Assembly (NCBI RefSeq): GCF_026790145.1
Contig: NZ_JALAMS010000019.1
Location: forward strand, 1 to 13,830
Direction: 5' to 3'
Length of the DNA: 13,830 nt
DNA from: Bacillus_I endophytica_A
Lineage (GTDB): Bacteria > Bacillota > Bacilli > Bacillales > Bacillaceae_H
A model generated the notes under the pieces. That model searched no databases, was not told the origin of the DNA, and saw nothing but the letters and a program-made list of their open reading frames with translations. Of this stretch, positions 1-5,922 are shown one piece after another. Each line of letters starts with the position of its first letter. The first letter of the stretch is position 1. Made by a program: the position numbers and the translations under genes.

Positions 1-1
1 T

Positions 2-1193
2 TTTTTCGGAGGTCTCCAAGGGGGAATCATTAGCCCTATTCTGTCCAACATATATCTAAACGAACTAGATGTTTATATGGAAAAGTATATAAAGAAGTTC
101 AATAAAGGGAAAGCGAGAGCTAAAACTAAAGAACTAAGGTACCTCGAAACTAAAATGTACAGAATGAGAAAAGCCATGAAGGAAAGCTGGGACAGTCTTA
201 CAGTGGACGAAAAAGCCAAAGGTATATAAAGAATTACGAAATAAAGCCTTAAATACGCAATGTACAGAACCAATGGATGAAAATTTCAAAAGACTTCGGT
301 ATACCAGGTACGCTGATGATTTCTTAATCGGAGTTATTGGTAGCAAACAAGATTGCTTAACTATAAAAGAAGACATAAAAGAGTTCTTAACAAGTAAGCT
401 AAAGCTAGACTTATCTCAAGAGAAAACACGCATCACAAACAGTTCAAAAAAGGCTAGATTTTTAGGATACGACATCACAGTTACCAGAAGTACACACATA
501 GGTACCGACAAAAATGGACACACAAAACGAACTATGAATTATCTCTGTAAACTTCATATGCCTAAAGAGATATGGATTAAGAAGCTAATGGAATATAGTG
601 CACTAAAAATAACTTTAGATGGAAAGTGGAAGTCTTGGCATAGAACATACTTAAAAGACCTTGATGATGTAGAAATCCTCAGCGTTTATAACGCAGAAAT
701 ACGTGGATTATACAATTATTACAAACTTGCACACAATGTATCTAACCTTCATAAATTCTATCACTTTATGAAATTTAGTTTTGTGAAAACATTAGGTAGT
801 AAATATCAAACATCAGTACCTAAAACTTTCACAAAATACAGTATAAATGGAGACTTATGTGTCAAGTACGAAACCAAGAAAGGTCAAAAGGTAATGTACT
901 TCTATAACAAGGGGTTCAAAAAGGTGAAGAGATTGACAAGCGTTAAGAACATGGATGAACTCCCTAACACACTAAGGTTTGGTGGAACTACGAGTCTTAT
1001 AAATAGATTGCAAGCTACCAAATGTGAATATTGTGGTAAAGAAGAAAAGGAGCTAGAAATGCATCATGTTCGTAAATTAAAAGATCTAAAGGGCAAGAAA
1101 ATGTGGGAATACTTTATGATTGCAAGAAAAAGAAAAACAATTGCACTCTGTAAAGATTGCCATGTCGCCCTTCACAATGGGAAACTAGATTGA
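2..1193 (+). pseudogene. ltrA: Group II intron reverse transcriptase/maturase with HNH domain, frameshifted and 5'-partial
   Basis: The protein encoded by a group II intron normally binds the intron RNA, aids its splicing and primes reverse transcription at the target. Reading from base 2, the first frame gives the conserved block GGLQGGIISPILSNIYLNEL and runs to a TAA at 227-229. The second frame, usable from about 201, gives VYKELRNKAL and then the catalytic block RYTRYADDFLIGVIGSK. Removing one G of the GG at 221-222 joins the two frames cleanly (AKA-KVYKELR), so this is a single-base insertion or a sequencing error. The C-terminus holds an HNH endonuclease: CxxC (CEYC) at about 1024-1035, HHVRKLKDLKG after it, then CKDCH and LHNGKLD to the stop. 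The catalytic YADD and HNH residues are intact. The N-terminal third lies outside the window. Confidence 0.85.
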
Positions 1194-1201
1194 CAAGTGG
1201 A

Positions 1202-1296
1202 AAGCCGTATACACCGAGAGGTGTACGTACGGTTTGGAGGAGAGTACTTGGAGACCTAACATAGTAATATGTCAAGGCGCTGGGTGCTTATCCTAC
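1202..1296 (+). ncRNA. Group II intron domains V and VI
   Basis: Domain V is 1202-1235, exactly 34 nt. A lower stem (AAGCCGTA with TACGGTTT) includes the catalytic AGC at 1203-1205, an upper stem (TACACC with GGTGTA) is capped by a GAGA tetraloop, and a two-base CG bulge lies at 1226-1227. Domain VI follows. AGGA 1238-1241 pairs with TCCT 1291-1294, GAGTAC 1242-1247 pairs with GTGCTT 1284-1289, and A1290 is left unpaired as the likely branch-point. The distal arm has ACATA/TATGT closed by a GTAA tetraloop at 1264-1267. All elements needed for the splicing core at this end look intact, in contrast to the protein frame. Confidence 0.88.
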
Positions 1297-1307
1297 ATAG
1301 TAAACTT

Positions 1308-1313
1308 AGGAGG
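1308..1313 (+). promoter_or_regulatory. Ribosome binding site fixing the deacetylase start
   Basis: AGGAGG lies 7 nt before the ATG at 1321. It is the only good site nearby. An upstream in-frame ATG at 1234 lies inside the intron RNA (domain V), so the longer reading is rejected. Confidence 0.85.
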
Positions 1314-1320
1314 TATTTCA

Positions 1321-2178
1321 ATGATGAATTATTTTAATCCCCTAGATAGACTACGAATGCCAGTCCCTTTTCAAGGATATTCTTATTATTATCCACAGTA
1401 TAGAATCCCTGCACCACATTACCCACAAAGTTGGAATACATTCCATCCTTCCATTAAAACGAATAAAATACATTCTTTTTCTAGAAACTTCACCCCAACT
1501 CCCTACTTAAAAGAGAATGTGAGAGGATCATGGACACCTTTTTCATGGGTAGAGAAGTATGCCTATGCATTTTCGGGTCCGTATAATAAAGCTGAAGTTG
1601 CTCTCACATTTGATGATGGTCCAGATTTGGTGCATACTCCTCTCATATTAGATAAATTAAAAAAATATAATGTTAAAGCTACTTTTTTCTTATTAGGCGA
1701 AAATGTTGAGAGGTATCCTAATGTTGTAAAAAGAATAGCAGCAGAGGGACATATAGTCGGGAATCATTCGTATGATCATCCCAATTTCGTAAAGGTAAGC
1801 AATGAAGAATATCATCATCAAATTCAAAAAACAGGAGAAATGCTCCAAAATTTAATTGGATATTTTCCAAAATTCATCCGTCCCCCTTATGGCTTTATCA
1901 ATGAAGAGCATCTGAAATGGGCTAATGAGCAAAGATTTATGATTATTCAATGGAATATAGATACATTAGACTGGAAAGGAATCAGTGCAGAGGCTATTAC
2001 TGAAAAAGTATTTGCTAATGCTTTTCCTGGAAGGATAATCTTACAACATTCTGCGCCATCTGGAGCGAAATTAGAGGGTTCTGTGAAAGCTCTTGATCTA
2101 ATCATTCCTCAACTTCAATCTAAAGGAACAAGATTTGTAATTCTTCCAGAAATGTTTTCTACTTCAAAGGAAAGATGA
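1321..2178 (+). CDS. Polysaccharide deacetylase (CE4/NodB domain)
   Basis: A 285-residue metal-dependent deacetylase of the CE4 family, which removes acetyl groups from peptidoglycan, chitin-like or related sugars. The family motifs appear in order: TFDDGP at residues 96-101 (catalytic base and metal Asp), NHSYDHP (metal His pair), RPPYG, DTLDW and ILQHSA near the C-terminus. Residues 1-75 are rich in Tyr, Pro and Phe, with no signal peptide or membrane segment. Such an N-terminus is unusual for a secreted CE4 enzyme and could mean a spore-coat or cell-surface association (inference). The substrate cannot be told from sequence. A group II intron ends 24 nt before the start codon, so any native promoter lies upstream of the intron. 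The same frame stays open for 51 codons after the TGA. Confidence 0.9.
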   Translation: MMNYFNPLDRLRMPVPFQGYSYYYPQYRIPAPHYPQSWNTFHPSIKTNKIHSFSRNFTPTPYLKENVRGSWTPFSWVEKYAYAFSGPYNKAEVALTFDDGPDLVHTPLILDKLKKYNVKATFFLLGENVERYPNVVKRIAAEGHIVGNHSYDHPNFVKVSNEEYHHQIQKTGEMLQNLIGYFPKFIRPPYGFINEEHLKWANEQRFMIIQWNIDTLDWKGISAEAITEKVFANAFPGRIILQHSAPSGAKLEGSVKALDLIIPQLQSKGTRFVILPEMFSTSKER

Positions 2179-2334
2179 ATAATTAAGGTTCTGGTGCAAA
2201 AACTTCAAGGTAATTTTAATTCATCTCTAAACCTTGGACATACTGATACTATTACTCTAAAAAATGGAAGGATATTTTTTATACAAGTAATATATCAATT
2301 AAAGGATATCGTTATCGTACTGAAAAGTTTTTAG
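2179..2334 (+). other. In-frame open stretch after the deacetylase stop
   Basis: Directly after the TGA at 2176-2178 the same reading frame continues for 51 sense codons to a TAG at 2332-2334. The translation looks protein-like (KVLVQKLQGNF..., then TITLKNGRIFFIQVIY). It could be a former C-terminal extension cut off by a CGA-to-TGA change, a readthrough tail, or chance. CE4 enzymes often end near this point, which weakens the truncation idea. The first bases (GGTTCTGGTGCAAAA from 2187) also recall the terminal repeats of IS6-family elements, so a small insertion-sequence remnant is an alternative. Confidence 0.35.
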
Positions 2335-2342
2335 TGCAAAAG

Positions 2343-2376
2343 AAAAAGAGCAGATTTACTTAGTATGCTCTTTTTT
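2343..2376 (+). terminator. Rho-independent terminator after the deacetylase
   Basis: AAAGAGCA (2345-2352) pairs with TGCTCTTT (2366-2373) around a 13-nt loop, and the T-run extends to 2376. An A-run precedes the stem. Confidence 0.8.
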
Positions 2377-2377
2377 A

Positions 2378-2727
2378 CTTTTAAATTTATGATAATTAAT
2401 TATGAGAAATTACGTCAAATAAAAAGAAATTAATAGAGAAAAGTCGCTTATCCCTGAACCGACTCAAAAACCATCATTTTCGGTACTTTTTAAAAATGTT
2501 AAAACAGAGAGGAGGTTGCGAATAAATGTATTTAACCTAACAAGTGCACTACCTGAACAAGACATCAAAACATAATCATAATTTTGCAAACTAATATTTA
2601 AATTGAATACATGTAAATGAAGTGAGAATCATTGATGTTGCAATACTTCTCACTCCGAAGTTAAGATAACTGCGTAATGTTGAAAGTGCATCCATTTTGC
2701 ACCTTATAAGGTACCCATATCCATCAG
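2378..2727. other. Non-coding stretch with a hairpin and an orphan ribosome binding site
   Basis: No gene is supported here. AGAGGAGG at 2508-2515 is placed 10 nt before an ATG at 2526 that reads only four codons (MYLT, stop at 2538), so it is either a vestige of a lost gene start or a minimal leader. A hairpin AGTGAGAA (2621-2628) with TTCTCACT (2647-2654), extended inside by ATTG/CAAT, has no T-run. A 12-bp palindrome ACCTTATAAGGT lies at 2701-2712, just past the 3' end of the minus-strand gene. Confidence 0.5.
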
Positions 2728-3414
2728 TCAATCTAGCTCCAAAGGCAAAAAAGCATATTCTCCGTCCTTAATAATTTCACATTTACGAACTGAAATAGGA
2801 TGTTTAAAAATGGGCCCATCTATTACTGTGGTATGGAATTCTCCACCTTCTCCACAAGGGTCAATACCACGAGCTTCAAGCTCCTCCACGTATTCATGGG
2901 TTAGCATTCTCCCTAAATCGTCCTCTCGCATTCCCAATGATAAATTAACAGTTACAATGATTGTTACAAATCCTAGATTTATGAACTCTTTGACAGCTTT
3001 ATGATGATTCATTTCCCATAAAGGCATTCCAAGCTTTAATCCGGCATTCTTCGTTACCTTTTCATGCCAACAGCCATGAGCAGGCATATCTAAGTCCCCA
3101 GTTACTAAAACTTCTGCTCCTTGATTTTTAGCTTTTTCTAAAAGGTGCATAAATACTTTTTCATAATCTGTCCAACTTGCAGCTGCAGTATATACGGGCA
3201 AGCCTATAGATTTAGCTTGGGCACGTATAAGTTCCGGAGGCATTCCATGAGATCTGGAACGTTTCCCTTCTTCCTCAAGCATGACGATCAGTCCAATCGC
3301 TTCTCCAACCTTTACTGCTTTATATAGAGCTAAAACACTATCCTTCCCTCCACTAAAAGAAGCTATAAATTTATGCCCACGAGCACTATTTTTCCAATCA
3401 ATTAATTCTGCCAT
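2728..3414 (-). CDS. DUF71/Dph6-like ATP pyrophosphatase (diphthine-ammonia ligase family)
   Basis: A 228-residue cytoplasmic protein of the adenine-nucleotide alpha-hydrolase (PP-loop) superfamily. The ATP-binding loop SGGKDS is at residues 21-26 and the family signature EGGEFHT at 189-195, following the DPCG turn. Both match the COG2102/DUF71 family. In eukaryotes and archaea the family makes the last step of diphthamide, but bacteria lack diphthamide, so the role here is open; published comparative genomics suggested a link of some bacterial members to B12 salvage. No B12 gene is nearby. The ATG is supported by AAAGGAG 10 nt upstream on the minus strand. It stands alone, with no same-strand partner close by. 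Confidence 0.9.
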   Translation of the reverse strand: MAELIDWKNSARGHKFIASFSGGKDSVLALYKAVKVGEAIGLIVMLEEEGKRSRSHGMPPELIRAQAKSIGLPVYTAAASWTDYEKVFMHLLEKAKNQGAEVLVTGDLDMPAHGCWHEKVTKNAGLKLGMPLWEMNHHKAVKEFINLGFVTIIVTVNLSLGMREDDLGRMLTHEYVEELEARGIDPCGEGGEFHTTVIDGPIFKHPISVRKCEIIKDGEYAFLPLELD

Positions 3415-3477
3415 TCATATCTTTCTCCTTTATTCTAATGACTTTTTTTACGATGTTTGTTATTAGCCAATTTCATA

Positions 3478-3529
3478 TATAAGGTTTCATGGCTCCATTT
3501 GTTTGATTTTATCACCATTGGACCTTATA
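3478..3529. repeat. Inverted repeat TATAAGGT/ACCTTATA
   Basis: TATAAGGT (3478-3485) and ACCTTATA (3522-3529) form a perfect 8-bp inverted repeat, with a second inner pairing ATGG/CCAT (3489-3492 and 3515-3518). The same octamer forms the palindrome at 2701-2712 on the other side of the DUF71 gene. It lies upstream of that gene's start and could be a leader hairpin, an operator, or part of a dispersed repeat. Confidence 0.4.
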
Positions 3530-3568
3530 GATAAGTATTATTGCACTTTGAGCCAAGAAACTTAAAAT

Positions 3569-3802
3569 TTAATGATGGAAAAAAGGAAAGTTTAGGGCGC
3601 AATTCTTGAGAACTGCTTTTCTTAATTTATTGCACCCTATAACCGAGGGGAGAAATAAAGGGATTACAACTGCACAAGAGATGAAAGAAGCTAATATTAA
3701 AAACCATGCTTTATGGTACCGTTCTTCTAAACTTTGAATCGCACTACTATTTTCTTCATAAATGCTTGTTTTTTCGCAAAACAAATTATAAAGAGTAAGC
3801 AA
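3569..3802 (-). CDS. Doubtful small membrane protein
   Basis: A 77-codon minus-strand frame beginning with TTG. The middle contains one strongly hydrophobic segment (KAWFLILASFISCAVVIPLF, about residues 31-50) preceded by a charged, Glu-rich stretch, which is a plausible single-span membrane protein. Against it, the start is TTG, no convincing ribosome binding site precedes it, and I do not recognise a family. It may be the remnant of a longer gene or simply an open frame in AT-rich DNA. Confidence 0.25.
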   Translation of the reverse strand: MLTLYNLFCEKTSIYEENSSAIQSLEERYHKAWFLILASFISCAVVIPLFLPSVIGCNKLRKAVLKNCALNFPFFHH

Positions 3803-3905
3803 AATAAAGACTAAATTTACAAGCTATTAGATTACATATTGACTAGTTCCTTTTAGGTCTTCCCTTTCAATAATAATTAGAGAGACAACGAAAATCACTA
3901 ACTTT

Positions 3906-3945
3906 TAAGGTTTATGTAAGATTAAGATTAAAATAATGTAAGGTT
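3906..3945 (+). promoter_or_regulatory. Phased direct repeats TAAGRTT, likely response-regulator operator
   Basis: TAAGGTT at 3906, TAAGATT at 3917 and TAAGGTT at 3939 are spaced 11 and 22 bp apart, so they lie on one helical face; an extra TAAGATT at 3923 is out of phase. The two best copies are TGTAAGATTA (3915) and TGTAAGGTTA (3937). A possible -10, TATAGT at 3953-3958, follows. Direct repeats with an 11-bp period just upstream of -10 are typical of OmpR/PhoB-family activators. The regulator is not identifiable. Confidence 0.5.
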
Positions 3946-4046
3946 AGTATCGTATAGTCATATTTGTAGAGGCTAATAGATGAAACTATCAAGAAGTTTT
4001 ATTATAGAGCGTACCATATATCTTAAGAAGAGGAGGATTGAAACAT

Positions 4047-4358
4047 ATGAAAGGAAATAATATTTTATCATCATTATGTTATTTTAGTATATTTTCCGCA
4101 CCATTTTTATTCCCGTTAATTGTGTATTTTATGGCTTCTAAGGATGTAAAAGTTCATGCAAAAAAGTCATTATGGCTACATTTGTTTCCCTATATTATTT
4201 TAGTGGTCGGTCTTGCTGGATCTGGATGGAGAGGAATTAGTGGATGGGATCAAATAAGAATTGGGTTTGCAGTCACTTATGTTATTTTTATTATTACTGG
4301 AGTATATCTCTTCTTTTGGAATATAGTCAAAGGAATAAAAGTATTAACAGATCATTAA
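4047..4358 (+). CDS. DUF4870/Tic20-like small membrane protein
   Basis: A 103-residue integral membrane protein with about three hydrophobic segments: residues 7-28 (CYFSIFSAPFLFPLIVYFM), about 43-59, and about 76-96. The opening pattern, a helix ending in IVYFMASKDVKVHAKKSLWLH, resembles the DUF4870 family, whose function is largely unknown. The ATG at 4047 has AGGAGG (4031-4036) 10 nt upstream; a TTG at 4038 is in frame but sits only 1 nt from that site, so it is rejected. Upstream are phased direct repeats and a possible -10, suggesting regulated expression, perhaps by a two-component system reacting to envelope stress (inference). Confidence 0.7.
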   Translation: MKGNNILSSLCYFSIFSAPFLFPLIVYFMASKDVKVHAKKSLWLHLFPYIILVVGLAGSGWRGISGWDQIRIGFAVTYVIFIITGVYLFFWNIVKGIKVLTDH

Positions 4359-4372
4359 AAGGGGGACATAGA

Positions 4373-4450
4373 GTGTGTAAGCACAAGCTTACTCAAACTA
4401 TTTTAAGACTCCCTCTTTCCACTTATCTTAAAGAAGAAGCTGATTTATAA
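4373..4450 (+). CDS. Possible 25-residue small ORF
   Basis: GTG at 4373 is preceded by AAAAGGGGG (to 4365) at 7 nt, and the frame reads VCKHKLTQTILRLPL... to a TAA at 4448-4450. It begins 15 nt after the DUF4870 stop codon and could be co-transcribed. A short inverted repeat GTAAGC/GCTTAC (4377-4392) lies inside its first codons and might hide or shape the start. No family is recognised; it may be a gene remnant. Confidence 0.25.
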   Translation: MCKHKLTQTILRLPLSTYLKEEADL

Positions 4451-4510
4451 CGGTTTTGATGCGAAGGTTATATTTACTTCTTAAAATTTTTTTGGATAAA
4501 AAAGTGAAAA

Positions 4511-4516
4511 TATAAT
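4511..4516 (+). promoter_or_regulatory. Possible sigma-A -10 box
   Basis: A perfect TATAAT, but the region 17 nt upstream is only a T-run (4488-4493), so the -35 is poor. It could serve as a second promoter for the secreted protein beside the sigma-B-like one. Confidence 0.35.
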
Positions 4517-4523
4517 AAAAGGG

Positions 4524-4549
4524 GTTTACTTGCCTAATGAATAGGGTAC
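4524..4549 (+). promoter_or_regulatory. Sigma-B-like general stress promoter
   Basis: GTTTAC (4524-4529), 14 nt, GGGTAC (4544-4549). The Bacillus sigma-B consensus is GTTTAA-N12..15-GGGTAT, so each hexamer has 5 of 6 matches at an accepted spacing. Transcription would start near 4556, leaving a leader of about 48 nt before the secreted-protein gene. Confidence 0.6.
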
Positions 4550-4603
4550 ATGCCAGTGAATCCGCATTTATGGGAATTTAAGTAAAAGAAAGGATGGTAA
4601 AGA

Positions 4604-5047
4604 ATGAAAAAGCTAGTCGTTGGTACAGTCGCAATGTTATCATTAGCAGGGGTTTCTGGACAAGTTTCAGCAGCAGAACCAGCAGCAATAAAAACTAGCA
4701 CTGTGGGGACTGAAAATTCCATTAAGGTACAAGCAGCTGAGACACAAATAGCAGCTGTTACCTCATTATCAACTCCTCAGGAAGGACAGAAAAATCGGTC
4801 TAGTGGAAACTTTAGCGTTGAAAATCTACCAGCAGGCACTTACGCATTAAAATTTGTAGTAGAAGGGGGCAATTCTGGTACGCATTTTAATGTCATGAAA
4901 GATGTTTCAGGAGGAACTGACCCAACAATTTGGTCTAATGTTTATAGTGGCAACACTACCGATGTACAAACCGATCGTTCATTCTATATTGCAAATCCAT
5001 CAGGAACAAACTCCAACTTTACTGTTAAAGTATATGCTCTGCATTAA
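4604..5047 (+). CDS. Secreted protein of unknown function
   Basis: A 147-residue protein with a standard Sec signal peptide: MKKL, a hydrophobic core to about residue 18, and a VSA-A cleavage site near residues 21-24. The mature N-terminal part (25-65) is rich in Ala, Thr and Ser and probably unstructured. The C-terminal 80 residues (about 67-147) alternate hydrophobic and polar residues with many Gly, Asn and Thr (SGNFSVENLPAGTYALKF, then SFYIANPSGTNSNFTVKVY), which suggests a small beta-sandwich. There is no LPXTG, lipobox or SLH motif, so it is probably released or held non-covalently. The start has AAAGGA about 9 nt upstream. A sigma-B-like promoter and a strong terminator make it a single-gene unit. 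I do not recognise the family. Confidence 0.8.
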   Translation: MKKLVVGTVAMLSLAGVSGQVSAAEPAAIKTSTVGTENSIKVQAAETQIAAVTSLSTPQEGQKNRSSGNFSVENLPAGTYALKFVVEGGNSGTHFNVMKDVSGGTDPTIWSNVYSGNTTDVQTDRSFYIANPSGTNSNFTVKVYALH

Positions 5048-5159
5048 GGAAAAAGAGGCATAGATACGTATCAAAATGTGGATTCGTTAATCAAAGTAGA
5101 CCATTTCAGGACTTATTGAGGGGAAAAACTTTAAAATAACACCACTGTCAGAAAGTAAG

Positions 5160-5200
5160 GAGAGCAAGTTCGTTCAGATCTAACGAACTTGCTCTCTTTT
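5160..5200 (+). terminator. Strong rho-independent terminator
   Basis: GAGAGCAAGTTCGTT (5160-5174) pairs perfectly with AACGAACTTGCTCTC (5182-5196) around a 7-nt loop, then TTTT. It ends the secreted-protein transcript, leaving a 3' untranslated region of about 110 nt. Confidence 0.85.
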
Positions 5201-5510
5201 GTGCTTATGTATATTTTGATGGGCCGTTTATTATTTTTAAGGTTATGTTAAATCTTAATATTGATTTATACTTGGATCTACAGCTTGATAGTACTCAATT
5301 TGTGCTTCACTCATTTTTCTTCCTTATTTAATCTTTGCCGGACCCTTACAATTCTTTTTACATAGAAAATCTTAAATATTTCATGTTGATTACTTAGTGA
5401 TTTGTATAATTTTGGTTTTTATAGCTGTATACATTACTTATGGTCGTTCAGGCTGCCTGGATAGTTCTTTCTACAGTTAATAAGAGATCCTTCTTAATAA
5501 GCAGACAAAT
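5201..5510. other. Stretch with no clear gene
   Basis: AT-rich DNA between a terminator and the next ribosome binding site. The only candidate is the 19-codon minus-strand frame at 5255-5314. No repeat or strong promoter stands out on the plus strand. Confidence 0.5.
5255..5314 (-). CDS. Possible 19-residue peptide or gene remnant
   Basis: ATG at 5312-5314 on the minus strand is preceded by AAGGAAG at a good distance, and the frame reads MSEAQIEYYQAVDPSINQY before TAA. The peptide is balanced in composition and looks like the N-terminus of a real protein. No continuation in another frame was found. It may be a decayed gene start or a small peptide gene. Confidence 0.25.
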   Translation of the reverse strand: MSEAQIEYYQAVDPSINQY

Positions 5511-5527
5511 AAGGAGGGAACCATGGT

Positions 5528-5815
5528 ATGAAAAAGATAAGTTTTCTTCTAATCTTAGTATTGATTTGTATAGTAGGTGTTGGCTTTATGCAATCAAATA
5601 CTCAAAAAACAAACAAGGTTTATAAAGAAGAATCTGACCCCATCATATTAGATAAGGAGATCATCTCTTTATTTAAGGAAGGAAAAGTTAAGGATATTCC
5701 TTTTCCACTTAATGATTTCTCTGTTAAACAAGTAACTAAAAAATGGGGAAATCCTAATGAACAGATTGTAGGAAATTTGTTTAACATAATGAGTGTTATA
5801 GACAGTAGCATATAA
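5528..5815 (+). pseudogene. DUF4309 (YjgB-like) protein, C-terminally truncated
   Basis: A 95-residue product starting with a signal-anchor (MKKISFLLILVLICIVGVGF) and then the opening of a DUF4309 domain: LFKEGKVKDIPFPLNDFSVKQVTKKWGNPNEQIVGN. The pattern of small residues, then F/V-x-V-T-x-K-W-G-x-P, is the family's N-terminal half. Members usually run to roughly 180-200 residues, but here the sequence loses resemblance after IVGN and stops 14 codons later. No further domain sequence is visible in the other frames, so a deletion rather than a point mutation is likely. The start is well supported by AAGGAGG 10 nt before ATG 5528. The TAA lies next to the terminator of the opposing decarboxylase gene. 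It may still make a short exported product. Confidence 0.6.
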
Positions 5816-5842
5816 AAAAGCCTGCATTCTTTTGATGCAGGC
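5814..5842 (-). terminator. Terminator of the glutamate decarboxylase gene
   Basis: On the minus strand GCCTGCAT (5842-5835) pairs with ATGCAGGC (5827-5820) around a 7-nt loop and is followed by TTTTTT. The T-run overlaps the stop codon of the converging DUF4309 gene. Confidence 0.75.
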
Positions 5843-5879
5843 TCTCCCTGTGCTCTCGTTACTATATTTCTTTATGATT

Positions 5880-5911
5880 TTTTATCTTTAGGAGTACTTC
5901 TAAGGATAAAA
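5880..5911. repeat. AT-rich hairpin between convergent genes
   Basis: TTTTATCTTTAG (5880-5891) and CTAAGGATAAAA (5900-5911) pair along 12 bases with one G-T pair around an 8-nt loop. No separate T-run follows on either strand, so it may be an auxiliary terminator or a 3' stability element for the decarboxylase message. Confidence 0.5.
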
Positions 5912-5922
5912 ACAACTACACT

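Larger units (their letters stand above)
1..1296 (+). mobile_element. Group II intron, 3' part (5' end outside window)
   Basis: The window opens inside the intron-encoded protein, in reverse transcriptase block 4, and continues through the maturase and HNH regions into RNA domains V and VI. The intron 3' end is placed at 1296, where the sequence reads CTAC, because this lies 7 nt from the unpaired adenine of domain VI and ends in the usual A-pyrimidine. The flanking exon then begins ATAGTAAACT and leads at once into the ribosome binding site of the deacetylase gene. The 5' intron domains and 5' exon are not in the window, so the class and full length cannot be settled. The protein reading frame is broken, so mobility probably depends on a related protein in trans. 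Confidence 0.88.

Noticed and set aside
73..376. Two minus-strand ORFs opposite the reverse transcriptase
   Set aside because: They are antisense shadows of strongly conserved intron protein sequence and have no ribosome binding sites.
1234..1320. N-terminal extension of the deacetylase from ATG 1234
   Set aside because: These bases are group II intron domains V and VI followed by the exon leader; the ribosome binding site at 1308 fixes the start at 1321.
3839..3876. TTGACT as a -35 for the DUF4870 gene
   Set aside because: No -10 lies at 16-18 nt; the nearest TAATAA is about 26 nt away.
3915..3942. WalR (YycF) site
   Set aside because: WalR half-sites are TGTWAH separated by 5 nt; here the TGTAAG copies are 16 nt apart and end in G.
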